Notes: generated by a model from the letters alone, not told the origin. Shown: positions 29,125 to 38,795, counted from the first letter of the stretch. The stretch is 64,000 nucleotides of DNA from Hydrogenophaga sp. (GCF_014773545.1 NZ_SDDV01000007.1:1-64000); one strand, 5' to 3'. Numbers and translations are program-made.

Positions 29125-31355
29125 GCTGTGTCAGGCCTATGCAAGCGATCAAACAACTCGACCAGGCGCTGCGTCTGTGCCGCGCGCGAGTATTTTTCCA
29201 GTTGCTTGCAATTGGACTGAAATAAAGTTGCAGGGCGTTCGCGCCGGAGTTGCTCGAAAAAAATCAGCAGCACGGTCTTGATGGCATCGTGATTATTGCT
29301 GTCGGCCTGCCACACCTGTTGGTAGTTGGCTAGGAATGCCGCTGAATCGCCCTGCGGATCGACCAATGCCAGCAGCGGTCGCTGCGCGCGCAGATACTCG
29401 TAGATTTTGGCAGGAATTTGGGCATTGAATTGACTGCCTTGAATCACCAGCAAGCCGTCGGCGGCTAGCATTTCAGCGATCGCTTGCCGGTAGGGCACAG
29501 CTGGCGCCAGATCGACAATGGTTTCCAGCGAAAAACGGCTGGCGCAGGCCAGCACTTCTTTTTCGTGGTGCGCCGCCCGGAATCTGAGCTGCAATTGCTC
29601 GGGCCGCAGCAAGCCCTGATCGATCAGGCTGCGCAGCGCGGCAAACAAAGCGGACGGGTCCCGTTCGCGGGGATAAATCAAGCCGCTGTGCAACAAAACC
29701 AGCTTGCCTGCATCGACATCGCTGCGCTGCGCCTGCACTTGTTCAAATGCCGATTCATCATAGCCGTTCTCGATCACCCGGCACTTATGCGCCGCAGCCG
29801 GGTAGCGCTGCTGATAGGCGGTGGCGGCCCGAGCGGTTGTGAATACGCAGAAGGCGGCTTCTCGCATGGCCTGCTGCTCAAGCAGGTTCCAAAGGCGGCG
29901 CTGCACCCCAGCGGCTGGAAATGTATCGGTCAGCATCGGGTCGCGAAAATCGGCCACCCAGGGCAGGCCGCTCAGTCGCGCCAGGCTGGCGGCGATCCCG
30001 TGTGCGGTGGCTATCGGGTAAGTACTCCAGATCAGTTGCGGCCGCTTGCGTCTGATCTCTTGCAAACCTGCCAGCACAGCGCCGGGCCACCAACTGGACC
30101 AGCGGTCAGGCCAGGCAAAAGCCGCCGGATATTTTCCGAACAGCGACAGATGCCGGGAGGCGTCGAGCGCAAAGCCGCGCAGGATGCGGGTGGCAGCGGG
30201 TATAGACGCCACCAGATCGGTGCGCGATTCGACGTAGGCGCGCGGACTCGCGGTCAAGACGGTGGGGTGCCAGTTGTGTGCAGGCAGATTTTTGACAAAA
30301 TTCAACGTGCGCAAAACGCCGCTGCTGCCCGCCTGCGGCGGAAAATGAAAAGCGACCATCAGTACACTTTTGCCGGATTCATTTTCCCGCAGGCGCTGCG
30401 CATGTGTTTTCTTTTGCTGCCATAGTTGCCGGTTCAGGCGGGCCCCAGCGCTTAGCGCAGGCGTGCATCTGGGTAACTGCAGTACCGAAGTGCTGTGGCT
30501 TGCCAGCCCCGGCTGCGTGCTCACGGCCAGACAGTAGCCGCAACGGCTGACCATTTCCATATGCTCCGAGCGATACCCCAGCCCCGGCTCGCCAAAGGGA
30601 TAGGCCAGTGCCTGCACCCGACCTTTAATTAACCCTTCCAGTTGTTCTTTGGACTGACCGATTTCCTGATAAGCCAGCGTGGCTGGGCAGCACGTCAGCA
30701 TGGCATTGGAAATGGTTTGACTGCCGATGGAAAATCCCCGGCCATGAAGTGCGCGCACCTGTTCGGGCAGCAGGCGCGGGGTTTGCATCGGGTTGCTCTT
30801 CAATTGCGTCTCGATCTGCTGCAGGTATTGTTCGCGTGGCGCCGATTCTTGCGCACGCAATTTGCTTTCGAGCTGGCTGATGGTCTGCAAGCGTGCGCTG
30901 GTGTTACCGAGTTTGAGCGCTGAAGCTGCAATGGAAGGCAAAACCAACTCATCAATGTCTGCTGCTGCCTGCAGGACTGCGTGGCGCAGTCGATCGCTCC
31001 ATAAAGGGTGGCCAAAAAACTGTCCGCTGCTGATAAAGAAGGTGGCGTGCAGTTGCTGCTGCTCTAGTTGGGACGCGACCGCATGCAACCATTGAGTGCT
31101 GCCCTGATCGAAGGTGATGGACGCTGCGGCGCCAGGCAGCTGGCCCGCACGCAATCCCAACACCGCATCAGATAGCGGCAGCACCCGGTAGTTGTTGTTT
31201 ATGCGCAAGAGCAGTTTTTGAAAAGCACGCAGCGCCGCTTCACGCGTATCGGCAGAGTTGTCAAAATCAGCCGGCATGACGAACCTGAACAGCGTCAGCT
31301 TGCCGCGCAAGAGCCAGCTGTTCGTTGCGGTCAGCAGGGTTTCAAGGTGTTCCAT
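29121..31355 (-). CDS. Fusion: metal-site-less NodB-type deacetylase domain plus glycosyltransferase
   Basis: A 744-residue two-domain protein. Residues about 60-300 follow the polysaccharide deacetylase fold: SITFDQG (motif 1), LHATFFISSGQF, SIGSQTISNAML (motif 2), AYPFGEPG (motif 3), CGYCLAVST. The normal metal ligands are Asp of TFDDG and two His of SHTxSH; here they are Gln84, Gln213 and Asn217, so the metal site is gone. Residues about 328-744 are a GT-B glycosyltransferase (LMVAFHFPPQAGSSGVLRTLNFVKNL, PWVADFRDPM, VIENGYDESAFE, AQIPAKIYEYLRAQRPLLALV). The deacetylase half is probably a glycan-binding or structural module for the transferase. The start overlaps the ligase gene by 14 bases, and the stop overlaps the flippase ATG. 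Confidence 0.82.
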   Translation of the reverse strand: MEHLETLLTATNSWLLRGKLTLFRFVMPADFDNSADTREAALRAFQKLLLRINNNYRVLPLSDAVLGLRAGQLPGAAASITFDQGSTQWLHAVASQLEQQQLHATFFISSGQFFGHPLWSDRLRHAVLQAAADIDELVLPSIAASALKLGNTSARLQTISQLESKLRAQESAPREQYLQQIETQLKSNPMQTPRLLPEQVRALHGRGFSIGSQTISNAMLTCCPATLAYQEIGQSKEQLEGLIKGRVQALAYPFGEPGLGYRSEHMEMVSRCGYCLAVSTQPGLASHSTSVLQLPRCTPALSAGARLNRQLWQQKKTHAQRLRENESGKSVLMVAFHFPPQAGSSGVLRTLNFVKNLPAHNWHPTVLTASPRAYVESRTDLVASIPAATRILRGFALDASRHLSLFGKYPAAFAWPDRWSSWWPGAVLAGLQEIRRKRPQLIWSTYPIATAHGIAASLARLSGLPWVADFRDPMLTDTFPAAGVQRRLWNLLEQQAMREAAFCVFTTARAATAYQQRYPAAAHKCRVIENGYDESAFEQVQAQRSDVDAGKLVLLHSGLIYPRERDPSALFAALRSLIDQGLLRPEQLQLRFRAAHHEKEVLACASRFSLETIVDLAPAVPYRQAIAEMLAADGLLVIQGSQFNAQIPAKIYEYLRAQRPLLALVDPQGDSAAFLANYQQVWQADSNNHDAIKTVLLIFFEQLRRERPATLFQSNCKQLEKYSRAAQTQRLVELFDRLHRPDTA

Positions 31356-32649
31356 CGATCAATGGCAATTGGGCCTGTCGGCGTTGTTGCTGCCGGATGA
31401 CCTCCAGCAGCATCATGCAGATGTAGGGCAGCTCAAAGTACGCCACGCTGAGCAAAGAACCGGCCACCAAGTAGACGCACAGCGCAATGATCAACATGCC
31501 GGCCAGATCGCCGGCCCAGCGCTGCGCGACACCGGCCTGTTTGACTAGCCGGCGAATTTCTTGGTAGGTGTATGCGGCGTTGATGAAAAGGGCCAGAAAA
31601 ATAAAAAACCCAACAAAACCCAGATCGCCCAGCACCTCGAACCAGATGCTGTGCGCCGCCACTCCGCTGCGGCCAACATCTGGCGTTTCAATGAAACCCA
31701 GTAGACCCGGTTCGTCCTTGAATTTGTCCCAGACCGGGTACGATTGAATCGCCCGAAAGCCACCACCAAAAATCGGATGCTCGACTGCAATGGCTGAGCT
31801 GACCTTCCAGGCGGTGACTCGGCCCATGAAAGACTCATCTTCTTCAGCGGTTTGGATGGTTTGCATGCGTTCGGTCCATTCGGTCGGCGCGAGCTGCAGC
31901 ACCAGAAAACCGCTCAGCAGCACAAACACCAGTCCGGGAATGATTTTCCTGCTGCGCAGCACGATCAGTAGGGCGACGGTAAACAAGGCGATCAGGCCGC
32001 CGCGCGAATGGGTGGCGACTACAGCCAACACGGTCAGGAGCAGGGCGCCGGCAAAGCCCCAGCGAATGAGCTTGTGCGAGCTGTACTGCCAAAGGTAGTA
32101 GAGCAGCGGCAATACCATGGCCAGCACCATGGCGAGGTGGTTGTTGTCACCAAATTTCAAGATCACCTGGGCGTTGTGGGCGCCCCCACTGGCTATGAAT
32201 TTCAAGCCGTCCAGGACACCATGAAAGCTGGTTGCAATGGCGATCATGATCACCAGGGCATGGATGCGCAAGCGATTTGTCACCAGCATCGGCATGAACA
32301 GACAAAATAATACGGTCTTTGCCAGGTTGCTGAACAGCTCCCAATTTCGCACCAACCCAGGATAGGCAAACAGGGCGCAGAAAAAACCGTGCAGCACGAA
32401 CAGCAAAAATAAAACAGTGGTGCGGTTGAACTCGAAGCGCTGATTTTCGCTGTCCTTCAGAAGCAGCAAGCTGGCCATGGTGATCATGGCAAAAATTTGC
32501 ACGAATGGCACGCCGATCATGAAGCCGTAGAGATAACTTCCGATTGCGATCAGACCGGCCCAGCCCCACAGCAAATAGGCAGTATACGAATGGGTGAAGG
32601 CCAGCGGCACGAATAGCAGCATGAAACCGAAGACGAGCAGGTCACGCAC
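31342..32649 (-). CDS. O-antigen ligase-type polymerase, exosortase A-associated O-glycosylation ligase family
   Basis: A 435-residue membrane protein with about 11-12 segments. It opens RDLLVFGFMLLFVPLAFTHSYTAYLLWGWAGL, the pattern of the putative O-glycosylation ligase found beside xrtA. The Wzy/WaaL signature region is THSRGGLIAL, followed by a large periplasmic loop (GGGFRAIQSYPVWDKFKDEPG...AAHSIWFEVLGDLG). GTG 32649 with AGGA nine bases upstream is the preferred start; the track ORF adds 37 unlikely residues that overlap the small gene upstream. It either polymerises repeats or transfers glycan to protein. Confidence 0.85.
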   Translation of the reverse strand: MRDLLVFGFMLLFVPLAFTHSYTAYLLWGWAGLIAIGSYLYGFMIGVPFVQIFAMITMASLLLLKDSENQRFEFNRTTVLFLLFVLHGFFCALFAYPGLVRNWELFSNLAKTVLFCLFMPMLVTNRLRIHALVIMIAIATSFHGVLDGLKFIASGGAHNAQVILKFGDNNHLAMVLAMVLPLLYYLWQYSSHKLIRWGFAGALLLTVLAVVATHSRGGLIALFTVALLIVLRSRKIIPGLVFVLLSGFLVLQLAPTEWTERMQTIQTAEEDESFMGRVTAWKVSSAIAVEHPIFGGGFRAIQSYPVWDKFKDEPGLLGFIETPDVGRSGVAAHSIWFEVLGDLGFVGFFIFLALFINAAYTYQEIRRLVKQAGVAQRWAGDLAGMLIIALCVYLVAGSLLSVAYFELPYICMMLLEVIRQQQRRQAQLPLIDGTP

Positions 32650-32815
32650 GGGGCTTGTCCTTATTCGGCTTTTTTGCAGCCGGGTCCCCGGCTTCGATTT
32701 TGAAGGAGAACAGGCCGAGATGGGATTTTTTCCCCGACAGCCGGGCTTGACGCACGGCAATCAACAGCAGCAGCACCAGCAGCAGTTGGGCCAGCAAAAT
32801 CAATCCAACGATCAT
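32642..32815 (-). CDS. 57-residue single-pass membrane protein, unknown
   Basis: A small gene hidden inside a longer shadow ORF of the track. ATG 32815 overlaps the TGA of the upstream glycosyltransferase (ATGA), and GGAG lies six bases before it, so it is translationally coupled. The protein is MIVGLILLAQLLLVLLLLIA followed by a basic, soluble tail (VRQARLSGKKSHLGLFSFKIEAGDPAAKKPNKDKPRA). Its 3' end overlaps the ligase start. N-out/C-in topology by positive-inside rule. Unrecognised; perhaps an accessory of the ligase or an XrtA complex. Confidence 0.6.
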   Translation of the reverse strand: MIVGLILLAQLLLVLLLLIAVRQARLSGKKSHLGLFSFKIEAGDPAAKKPNKDKPRA

Positions 32816-33981
32816 GCCAGGCTCCGAAACAGCTTGAGTTGTGCTTGGGTGGTGGCGTCCCAGGAAAAACCTTGCGCGTGCGCGCGTGTGGCTGCGCGGC
32901 TGGGTGGGGTTTGCATCAATTGCTGCCACGCGGCCACCAGCGCCGCCGGATCGCGTTGCTGCAGCAACACCCCGGCTGCCGGGTGGTTTACGATGTCGGG
33001 CGTGCCGGAAACGGCCGTGGCGAGCACTGGCGTTCCGCAGGCCATGGCTTCGAGCAGCACGTTGGGCCAGCCTTCGCTGCGGCTGCACAGAGCGAGCGCG
33101 TCGGCGGCGCTGTACCACCATTTGAGCTGATCTTGCGCCACCTGCCCAATGAAGTGCACTCGGTCTGCCACCCCGCAGCGCTGCGCGGTGGCTTGCAAAG
33201 ACTGGCGCAGCGGTCCAGCGCCGATCAGCAACAGCTCCAGTGCAGGAATGCTCTCGATCGCCTCAATTGCAATGTGCTGGCCTTTGAGTTCGACCAGGTT
33301 GCCGACCATCAAAAGGTATTGCTTTTGCATGCTCAAGCCCAATTGCTGTCGGGCGCCGGTGCGCGGCTCGGGGCAAAAGCGCTGCAAATCGACGCCGTTG
33401 CGCATCGTCTTGACCTTATTCGCGTCGGCGCCGAGCCGCACCAGTTGGTCGGTCAGCGCTTGCGATACGCCAATGGAGGCGGCGGCTTTTGCAGCGGCAT
33501 CCAGCATCCAGCGGCGCGGCAGCGCATAGCGTGCGATCAGGTTGATGTCGGAGCCGCGCGCGGTCACCACAAACGGTTTGTTCGACCAGCGCGCGAGCAG
33601 GGCTGCCGCCACCCCGTCGGGGTAGTAGTAGTGGGCGTCGATCAGTTGAAAATCAAAGCCAGCGCGCTGGAGTTGGCGCAGTGTGGGCCAGGCGGCGCGC
33701 GCCATCGCGTAGGGGGCCAGATGCATGCCGACTTTGGGCGCCAGCAGGTAGCGGGGGTGGTGGACCTCGATGCCGTTGCGGTGTTCAAAGCGCGGTGTGG
33801 CGGCAAACTGCGCGTAGGCGCCAAAGCGGGGCGATTGGAACGGAAACCAGGGCACCGGCGCCACCACGCGCGCCTGCACCTGCCCGGATTTGAGCAACTC
33901 GCGCAGCCGGGTTTCGACAAAAATGCCGTGTACCGGCCGCACCGAACTGGGAAATAACGATGAAAATAGAAGAATTTTCAC
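32812..33981 (-). CDS. Glycosyltransferase family 4
   Basis: A 389-residue GT-B enzyme: MKILLFSSLFPSSVRPVHGIFVETRL, acceptor domain 1-190, donor domain with SRSEGWPNVLLEAMACGTPVLATAVSGTPDIV (the EX7E motif). This matches the glycosyltransferase type commonly coded next to the exosortase A O-glycosylation ligase. It starts 53 bases after wecC. Probable retaining transfer from a nucleotide sugar, possibly the ManNAcA made by WecB and WecC, but donor identity is inferred only from proximity. Confidence 0.88.
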   Translation of the reverse strand: MKILLFSSLFPSSVRPVHGIFVETRLRELLKSGQVQARVVAPVPWFPFQSPRFGAYAQFAATPRFEHRNGIEVHHPRYLLAPKVGMHLAPYAMARAAWPTLRQLQRAGFDFQLIDAHYYYPDGVAAALLARWSNKPFVVTARGSDINLIARYALPRRWMLDAAAKAAASIGVSQALTDQLVRLGADANKVKTMRNGVDLQRFCPEPRTGARQQLGLSMQKQYLLMVGNLVELKGQHIAIEAIESIPALELLLIGAGPLRQSLQATAQRCGVADRVHFIGQVAQDQLKWWYSAADALALCSRSEGWPNVLLEAMACGTPVLATAVSGTPDIVNHPAAGVLLQQRDPAALVAAWQQLMQTPPSRAATRAHAQGFSWDATTQAQLKLFRSLA

Positions 33982-34034
33982 GACAACCGATTCCCGTACT
34001 GCAAGCTCAGCGGCGCGCGACTCATGCGCTGCCC

Positions 34035-35255
34035 TCAGCGCAACACGCCTTTGGTATCAATCACCACCTTGTCTTTGATCATCTGTGGGTCGATTTCGGT
34101 GAATTCGGTGTGATCGACCAACAGCAGCAAAATATCGGCTTGTTTGAGTACGTCTTTCAATTCGAACAGGGGGAACGGTACTTTGTCGCTGGCCACGTTC
34201 GGATCGCAGGCCAGCACGGTGCCGATTTGACTCTCGCGCAGCCTTTGCACGATGTCCATCGACGGGGATTCACGCATATCGTCGATGTTGGCCTTGAAAG
34301 TCAGACCCAGACAGCCAATGATAGGGTCGCGAAAGCGCTGCGCCTTGGCGCGCACTTTTTCCAGCACCCAGTGCGGTTTGGCGTCGTTGACTTCACGGGC
34401 CGTGCGGATCAGGCGTGCCTCTGCGGGAGCGCTGGAGACGATGAACCACGGATCGACCGCGATGCAATGGCCGCCGACGCCCGGGCCGGGCTGCAAGATG
34501 TTGACGCGTGGATGGCGGTTGGCCAGCGCAATGGTTTCCCAGACGTTGACGCCCAGGCGGTCGCAAATCAATGACAGTTCGTTGGCAAAGGCAATGTTGA
34601 CATCGCGAAACGAGTTTTCCACCAGTTTCGAGAGTTCGGCCGTGCGGCTGTCGGTTTCCAGAATGGCCCCGTTGCAAAAGGTTTTGTAGAGCGTTCTGGC
34701 CTTGGCCAGTGCGGCCTTGCTGGTGCCGCCGATGATGCGGTCGTTGTCCACCAGTTCGCGCAAAATCTGGCCCGGCAACACCCGCTCGGGGCAATGCGCG
34801 CAGTGCACCTTGCCGGCCAGTTCGGGCCGCAGGTCAAGGATGATTTGTTCGACCACCTCGGTGGTACCTACCGGCGAGGTCGATTCGAGGATGACCAGGT
34901 TGCCCTCGCGCAAAAAAGGCGCAATGGCGCGCGTAGCGGCCTGCACATAGGACAGGTCGGGCGCCTTGAGGTTGCCGTTTTCTTCCTTGAACGGCGTCGG
35001 CACGGCCAGAATGAAGGTGTCGCCCTCTTCCGGTAGCAAGGCAGCGCGCAGGTTGCCGCTGTTGACGGCAGAGCGCACCAGGATGTCGAGGTCGGGCTCG
35101 ACGATGTGAATGCGACCAGAATTGATGATATTAACTGCCGTTTCATTGACATCCACACCCAGCACCTGATGGCCCTTGGTGGCCAGCATAGAGGCGGTCG
35201 GCAGGCCGATGTAGCCCAGCCCCATCACGATGATTTTTTGTATTTCGCGCGGCAT
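34035..35255 (-). CDS. wecC: UDP-N-acetyl-D-mannosamine dehydrogenase
   Basis: A 406-residue UDP-sugar dehydrogenase. N-terminal Rossmann motif: IIVMGLGYIGLPTASMLA. The thioester Cys is in GPGVGGHCIAVDPWF. The C-terminal UDP-binding domain contains CLGLTFKANIDDMRESPSM. The length and sequence style fit WecC (UDP-ManNAc to UDP-ManNAcA, two NAD+) over UDP-glucose dehydrogenase. Its ATG directly follows wecB, so substrate and product enzymes are adjacent. The glycan is therefore likely to contain ManNAcA. Confidence 0.92.
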   Translation of the reverse strand: MPREIQKIIVMGLGYIGLPTASMLATKGHQVLGVDVNETAVNIINSGRIHIVEPDLDILVRSAVNSGNLRAALLPEEGDTFILAVPTPFKEENGNLKAPDLSYVQAATRAIAPFLREGNLVILESTSPVGTTEVVEQIILDLRPELAGKVHCAHCPERVLPGQILRELVDNDRIIGGTSKAALAKARTLYKTFCNGAILETDSRTAELSKLVENSFRDVNIAFANELSLICDRLGVNVWETIALANRHPRVNILQPGPGVGGHCIAVDPWFIVSSAPAEARLIRTAREVNDAKPHWVLEKVRAKAQRFRDPIIGCLGLTFKANIDDMRESPSMDIVQRLRESQIGTVLACDPNVASDKVPFPLFELKDVLKQADILLLLVDHTEFTEIDPQMIKDKVVIDTKGVLR

Positions 35256-36395
35256 TTATGGCTTTCCTTTCCAGTTAAGAATCGATTCGATGATGCGCCG
35301 CACCGCCTGACCGTCGCCATAGGGGTTGTGCGCCCGCGCCATGCGGGCGTAGTCGTCGGTGTCGCTGAGCAGGCGCAGGGTCTGCTCGACAATTTTTTCA
35401 CGCGAGGTGCCAACCAGTCGAACCGTACCAGCCGCTACCGCCTCGGGGCGCTCGGTGGTCTCGCGCATCACCAGCACCGGCTTGCCTAGCGAGGGGGCTT
35501 CTTCTTGCACGCCGCCCGAGTCGGTGATGATGAGATGCGAGCGGTCCATCAGATAGACGAACGGCAGGTAGTCGACCGGCTCGATCAGGTGCACGTTGTC
35601 GAGCGCGCGTGCGGCCAAAATCTCCCGCACGGGTCTGCGCACCTGCGGATTGAGGTGCACTGGATAGAGAATTTCAACCTCGGGCTGCGCAGCAGCAATG
35701 TCGGCCAAGGCCAGGCACATGTTTTCAAACCCGGCACCAAAATTCTCCCGCCGGTGGCCGGTGACCAGAATCAAGCGCCGCTGCGGGTTCAAAAAGGAAA
35801 ACTGCTGCTGCAGCGACTGCTGCACCGCAGCAACGGTGCGCACCTTGTGCACCACCGCCAGCAGCGCGTCGATCACGGTGTTGCCGGTGACGTGAATGCT
35901 CTCGGCCGCCACGCCCTCGCGCAGCAAATTGGCGCTTGCCTGGCTGGTGGGGGCGTAGTGCAGGTCGGCCAGGGCGCCGGTGAGGCGGCGGTTCATTTCC
36001 TCTGGGTAGGGCGCGTGTTTGTTGCCGGTTCGCAGCCCGGCCTCGACGTGGCCCAGCGGCACCCGGCTGTAATAAGCAGCCAGGCTGGCAGCCAAGGTGG
36101 TGCTGGTATCGCCGTGTACCAGCATCAGGTCGGGCCGCTCCTGCTGCAACACGGGTTTGAGTCCGCGCAGGATATTGCCGGTGATGTCAAACAGGTCTTG
36201 TCCGGGCTGCATGACGTTGAGGTCGTGCTGCGGCACGATGTCAAACAGCTTGAGCACCTGGTCGAGCATTTCACGGTGCTGCGCGCTCACGCAGACCAGC
36301 GTCTGCACCCGATCACCCAACGCTTGCAAGCCCTTGACCAGGGGCGCCATTTTGATGGCTTCGGGACGGGTGCCGAAGACGAGCATGACCTTCAT
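35256..36395 (-). CDS. wecB: UDP-N-acetylglucosamine 2-epimerase (non-hydrolysing)
   Basis: A 379-residue epimerase of the WecB/MnaA type converting UDP-GlcNAc to UDP-ManNAc. Diagnostic stretches: [70 protein letters not shown] 36395 is used; the track ORF includes 51 extra residues from the upstream gene. The ATG overlaps the TGA of the upstream glycosyltransferase (ATGA). Cytoplasmic. Feeds WecC. Confidence 0.94.
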   Translation of the reverse strand: MKVMLVFGTRPEAIKMAPLVKGLQALGDRVQTLVCVSAQHREMLDQVLKLFDIVPQHDLNVMQPGQDLFDITGNILRGLKPVLQQERPDLMLVHGDTSTTLAASLAAYYSRVPLGHVEAGLRTGNKHAPYPEEMNRRLTGALADLHYAPTSQASANLLREGVAAESIHVTGNTVIDALLAVVHKVRTVAAVQQSLQQQFSFLNPQRRLILVTGHRRENFGAGFENMCLALADIAAAQPEVEILYPVHLNPQVRRPVREILAARALDNVHLIEPVDYLPFVYLMDRSHLIITDSGGVQEEAPSLGKPVLVMRETTERPEAVAAGTVRLVGTSREKIVEQTLRLLSDTDDYARMARAHNPYGDGQAVRRIIESILNWKGKP

Positions 36396-37669
36396 CGAGA
36401 AAACCCCTCCACGACCGATGCATACGCGGCCTGGTAATTGGATACGCTGTTGCGCCAGTTGCGTACCGACTCGACAAAGTGTCGGCCGTTGGCGCGCAAG
36501 GCAGGCCATTGTTGTGGCTGCTGCAACAAGCCCAGCAAGGCAGCGCACAGCGCCTGGACGTCGTCGGCCTTGAACAGAATGCCGGTTTTTTGGTGTTGTA
36601 CCAGTTCACGATGACCGCCGACGTCGGACGCCACGAATAATTGCCCCTGCGCCATGGCCTCCAGCGGTTTGAGCGGTGTGACCAATTCGGTCAGGCGCAT
36701 CGAGTGCCTGGGGTAAGCCAGGATGTCGATCAGATCGTAATAGCGGCTGACGCTGTGGTGCGCTACCCGCCCGGTGAACACCACGTGCTGCTGCAGGCCC
36801 AGGGCTTGCACCAGCGCTTTCAGGCCGGCCTCTTGCGGCCCACCGCCCACCAGCAGCAAGCAGATATCGGGCCGCGCCTGCCGCAGCGCAGGCAGCGCGC
36901 GCAGCAGCAAGTCCAGCCCTTCATAGGCATAAAAAGAGCCGATGAAGCCGATTACCACGCGCCCAGCCAGCCCCCACTGCTGCTGCAGCGCCGGGTCCGG
37001 CGCCTGCGCCCACTGGAAGGCGCCGACGTCGACCGCGTTCGGGATGACGGTGATTTTGCTGGCCGCCACGTCGCGCGCGACGATGTCGGCGCGCAGACCC
37101 TCACAAATGGTGAAGACGTGCGCCGCCTGGTGGATCGCGCGCGTCTCCAGTGCACGAGTGAGACGGTAGCGCAAACTGCCCTCGCGTGTGCTGCCGTGAT
37201 CGACCGCCGCGTCTTCCCAAAAGGCGCGAATTTCATACACCACCGGTATGCCGAGCTTGCGCCCCACCCGCAAGGCCGGCAAGGCGTTGAGCACCGGCGA
37301 ATGGGCGTGAATGAGGTCGGGCCGCAGGCAGGCCGCCACCTCCTCTAAACGCTGCGCGAGCTTGCGCATCAGCAGCCATTCACCCGCCAGCGGCCACTGC
37401 CCGATGGCCGACTGCAGCGGCGCCGTGCGGTAAAAACCCAGTCCATCGACGTCTTCTTCGTCGAACGCCACTGGCCCCTGCTTGGGTGAGGTGAGGTGCC
37501 AGGTGTGCCAGCCCAGCGCGCGCTGCTCGCGCAGCAGTGCCGCAGTGCGAAAGGTGTAGCCGCTGTGCAGCGGAATCGAGTGATCGAGCACGTGCAGAAT
37601 TCGCAGCGGTCGCTGCGCCTGGGCAACTGGCGCGCGCTGCGTGGGTGCTGCTGGGTGTGAATCAGTCAT
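36392..37669 (-). CDS. Glycosyltransferase, exosortase A-associated (Daro_2409-like)
   Basis: A 425-residue GT4 protein. The N-terminus [45 protein letters not shown] is close to my memory of the Daro_2409 family found only with xrtA. The donor domain has [37 protein letters not shown] 37669 (MTDSHPAAP) overlaps the stop of the upstream gene by 8 bases. The first 25 residues are a low-complexity Ala/Pro/Gln leader. Confidence 0.9.
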   Translation of the reverse strand: MTDSHPAAPTQRAPVAQAQRPLRILHVLDHSIPLHSGYTFRTAALLREQRALGWHTWHLTSPKQGPVAFDEEDVDGLGFYRTAPLQSAIGQWPLAGEWLLMRKLAQRLEEVAACLRPDLIHAHSPVLNALPALRVGRKLGIPVVYEIRAFWEDAAVDHGSTREGSLRYRLTRALETRAIHQAAHVFTICEGLRADIVARDVAASKITVIPNAVDVGAFQWAQAPDPALQQQWGLAGRVVIGFIGSFYAYEGLDLLLRALPALRQARPDICLLLVGGGPQEAGLKALVQALGLQQHVVFTGRVAHHSVSRYYDLIDILAYPRHSMRLTELVTPLKPLEAMAQGQLFVASDVGGHRELVQHQKTGILFKADDVQALCAALLGLLQQPQQWPALRANGRHFVESVRNWRNSVSNYQAAYASVVEGFSR

Positions 37670-38795
37670 GCGCGCCTCGACCCAGATGGCCGTCAAAGAC
37701 GGCTTTCCACTCGGTCAGCATCTGGGCGCGCGAATACGAACGGCGTACTTTCTCCCTGCCAGCGTGCGACCAATAGGGCCAGCGGGCCCGCTGTTGCACC
37801 GCGGCGATCAAGGTGCGGGCAAAACTTTCGTCGTCCGGCGCGGCCACGTTCTCGGGTGAAACATCGGCCAGCATCGACCCCACATCGCCCACTCGCGTAG
37901 CCACCACCGGCAGTCCGATCGCCATCGCCTCGAGCAAGGCCAGCGGCAGCTGCTCGGTGTCGGACGAGAGCGCAAACAGGTCAAATTCGGCCAGCCTTTG
38001 CGCTGGGTCCGGCAAATACCCGGTGAATTCAACCTCGGCCGCCACACCCAGCTCCTGCGCCAAGGCCTGCAATTCGCCCAGCAAAGGCCCGCCGCCGACC
38101 ACGATCAGACGCGCCGCCTGGTGCGCGCGCAACTGGGCAAAGGCACGCAGCAGACGCGCCAGATTTTTCTCCGGCCGCAAACCCGCTACGGTGCCAATGC
38201 AAACCACAGTCTCGGCGCCAGCCGGGCGGGTGGTCTCGCGCTCAGACGGCGCAAGCGCAACGCCGTTGGCCAAAAAATGCACCTGGTCGGCGCGCAGCCT
38301 CCAGTGCTGGCAGGCGATGCGCTCCAGATGGCGCGATGCCACCACCACCGGCACCCGATTGAAACCAAGCAGAATGTGGCGCGTCAAGACCCGGCGCGGC
38401 AGTTGCCGCCCGGCCTCGTCCGGACCAAAACCGTCTTCGACGTGTACCTGCGGCAAGAGCTTGGGAAAATTCGCCGCCGCCCACTCGATCGCGCCCCAGT
38501 TGTACGACAGCAGCAAATCGGGTCGAACCGATTTGAGCACGGCACGAAACTGTTGCTGATTGTCCAGCGCACCGCCCTTGGTCACATGCAGCCGCAGCGG
38601 TTGCCAATCGACGCTTGCGCCCAGGCGCTCGCCGGCGTCAAAGCAATTGTCCATCGCCAGCACCAGATGGCGGTAGGACGAGCCGAGCGCATGGGCCAAT
38701 TCGACGAAGCGTGCCTGCGGCCCGCCCAGCTTGAAGGTCGAGAAGGCGTGCAGCAGCACGCGCGCCGGTGCTGCCTGGTGGGTGCTGGCACTCAT
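37662..38795 (-). CDS. Glycosyltransferase family 4
   Basis: A 377-residue GT-B enzyme: ARVLLHAFSTFKLGGPQARFVELAHAL at the acceptor side, CIGTVAGLRPEKNLARLLRAFA at the hinge, SSDTEQLPLALLEAMAIGLPVVATRVGDVGSML at the donor side. ATG 38795 overlaps the TGA of the upstream fusion gene (ATGA), whereas the track ORF is extended by 114 codons of overlap. It is followed by the Daro_2409-like transferase with an 8-base overlap. Sugar specificity unknown. Confidence 0.87.
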   Translation of the reverse strand: MSASTHQAAPARVLLHAFSTFKLGGPQARFVELAHALGSSYRHLVLAMDNCFDAGERLGASVDWQPLRLHVTKGGALDNQQQFRAVLKSVRPDLLLSYNWGAIEWAAANFPKLLPQVHVEDGFGPDEAGRQLPRRVLTRHILLGFNRVPVVVASRHLERIACQHWRLRADQVHFLANGVALAPSERETTRPAGAETVVCIGTVAGLRPEKNLARLLRAFAQLRAHQAARLIVVGGGPLLGELQALAQELGVAAEVEFTGYLPDPAQRLAEFDLFALSSDTEQLPLALLEAMAIGLPVVATRVGDVGSMLADVSPENVAAPDDESFARTLIAAVQQRARWPYWSHAGREKVRRSYSRAQMLTEWKAVFDGHLGRGAHD

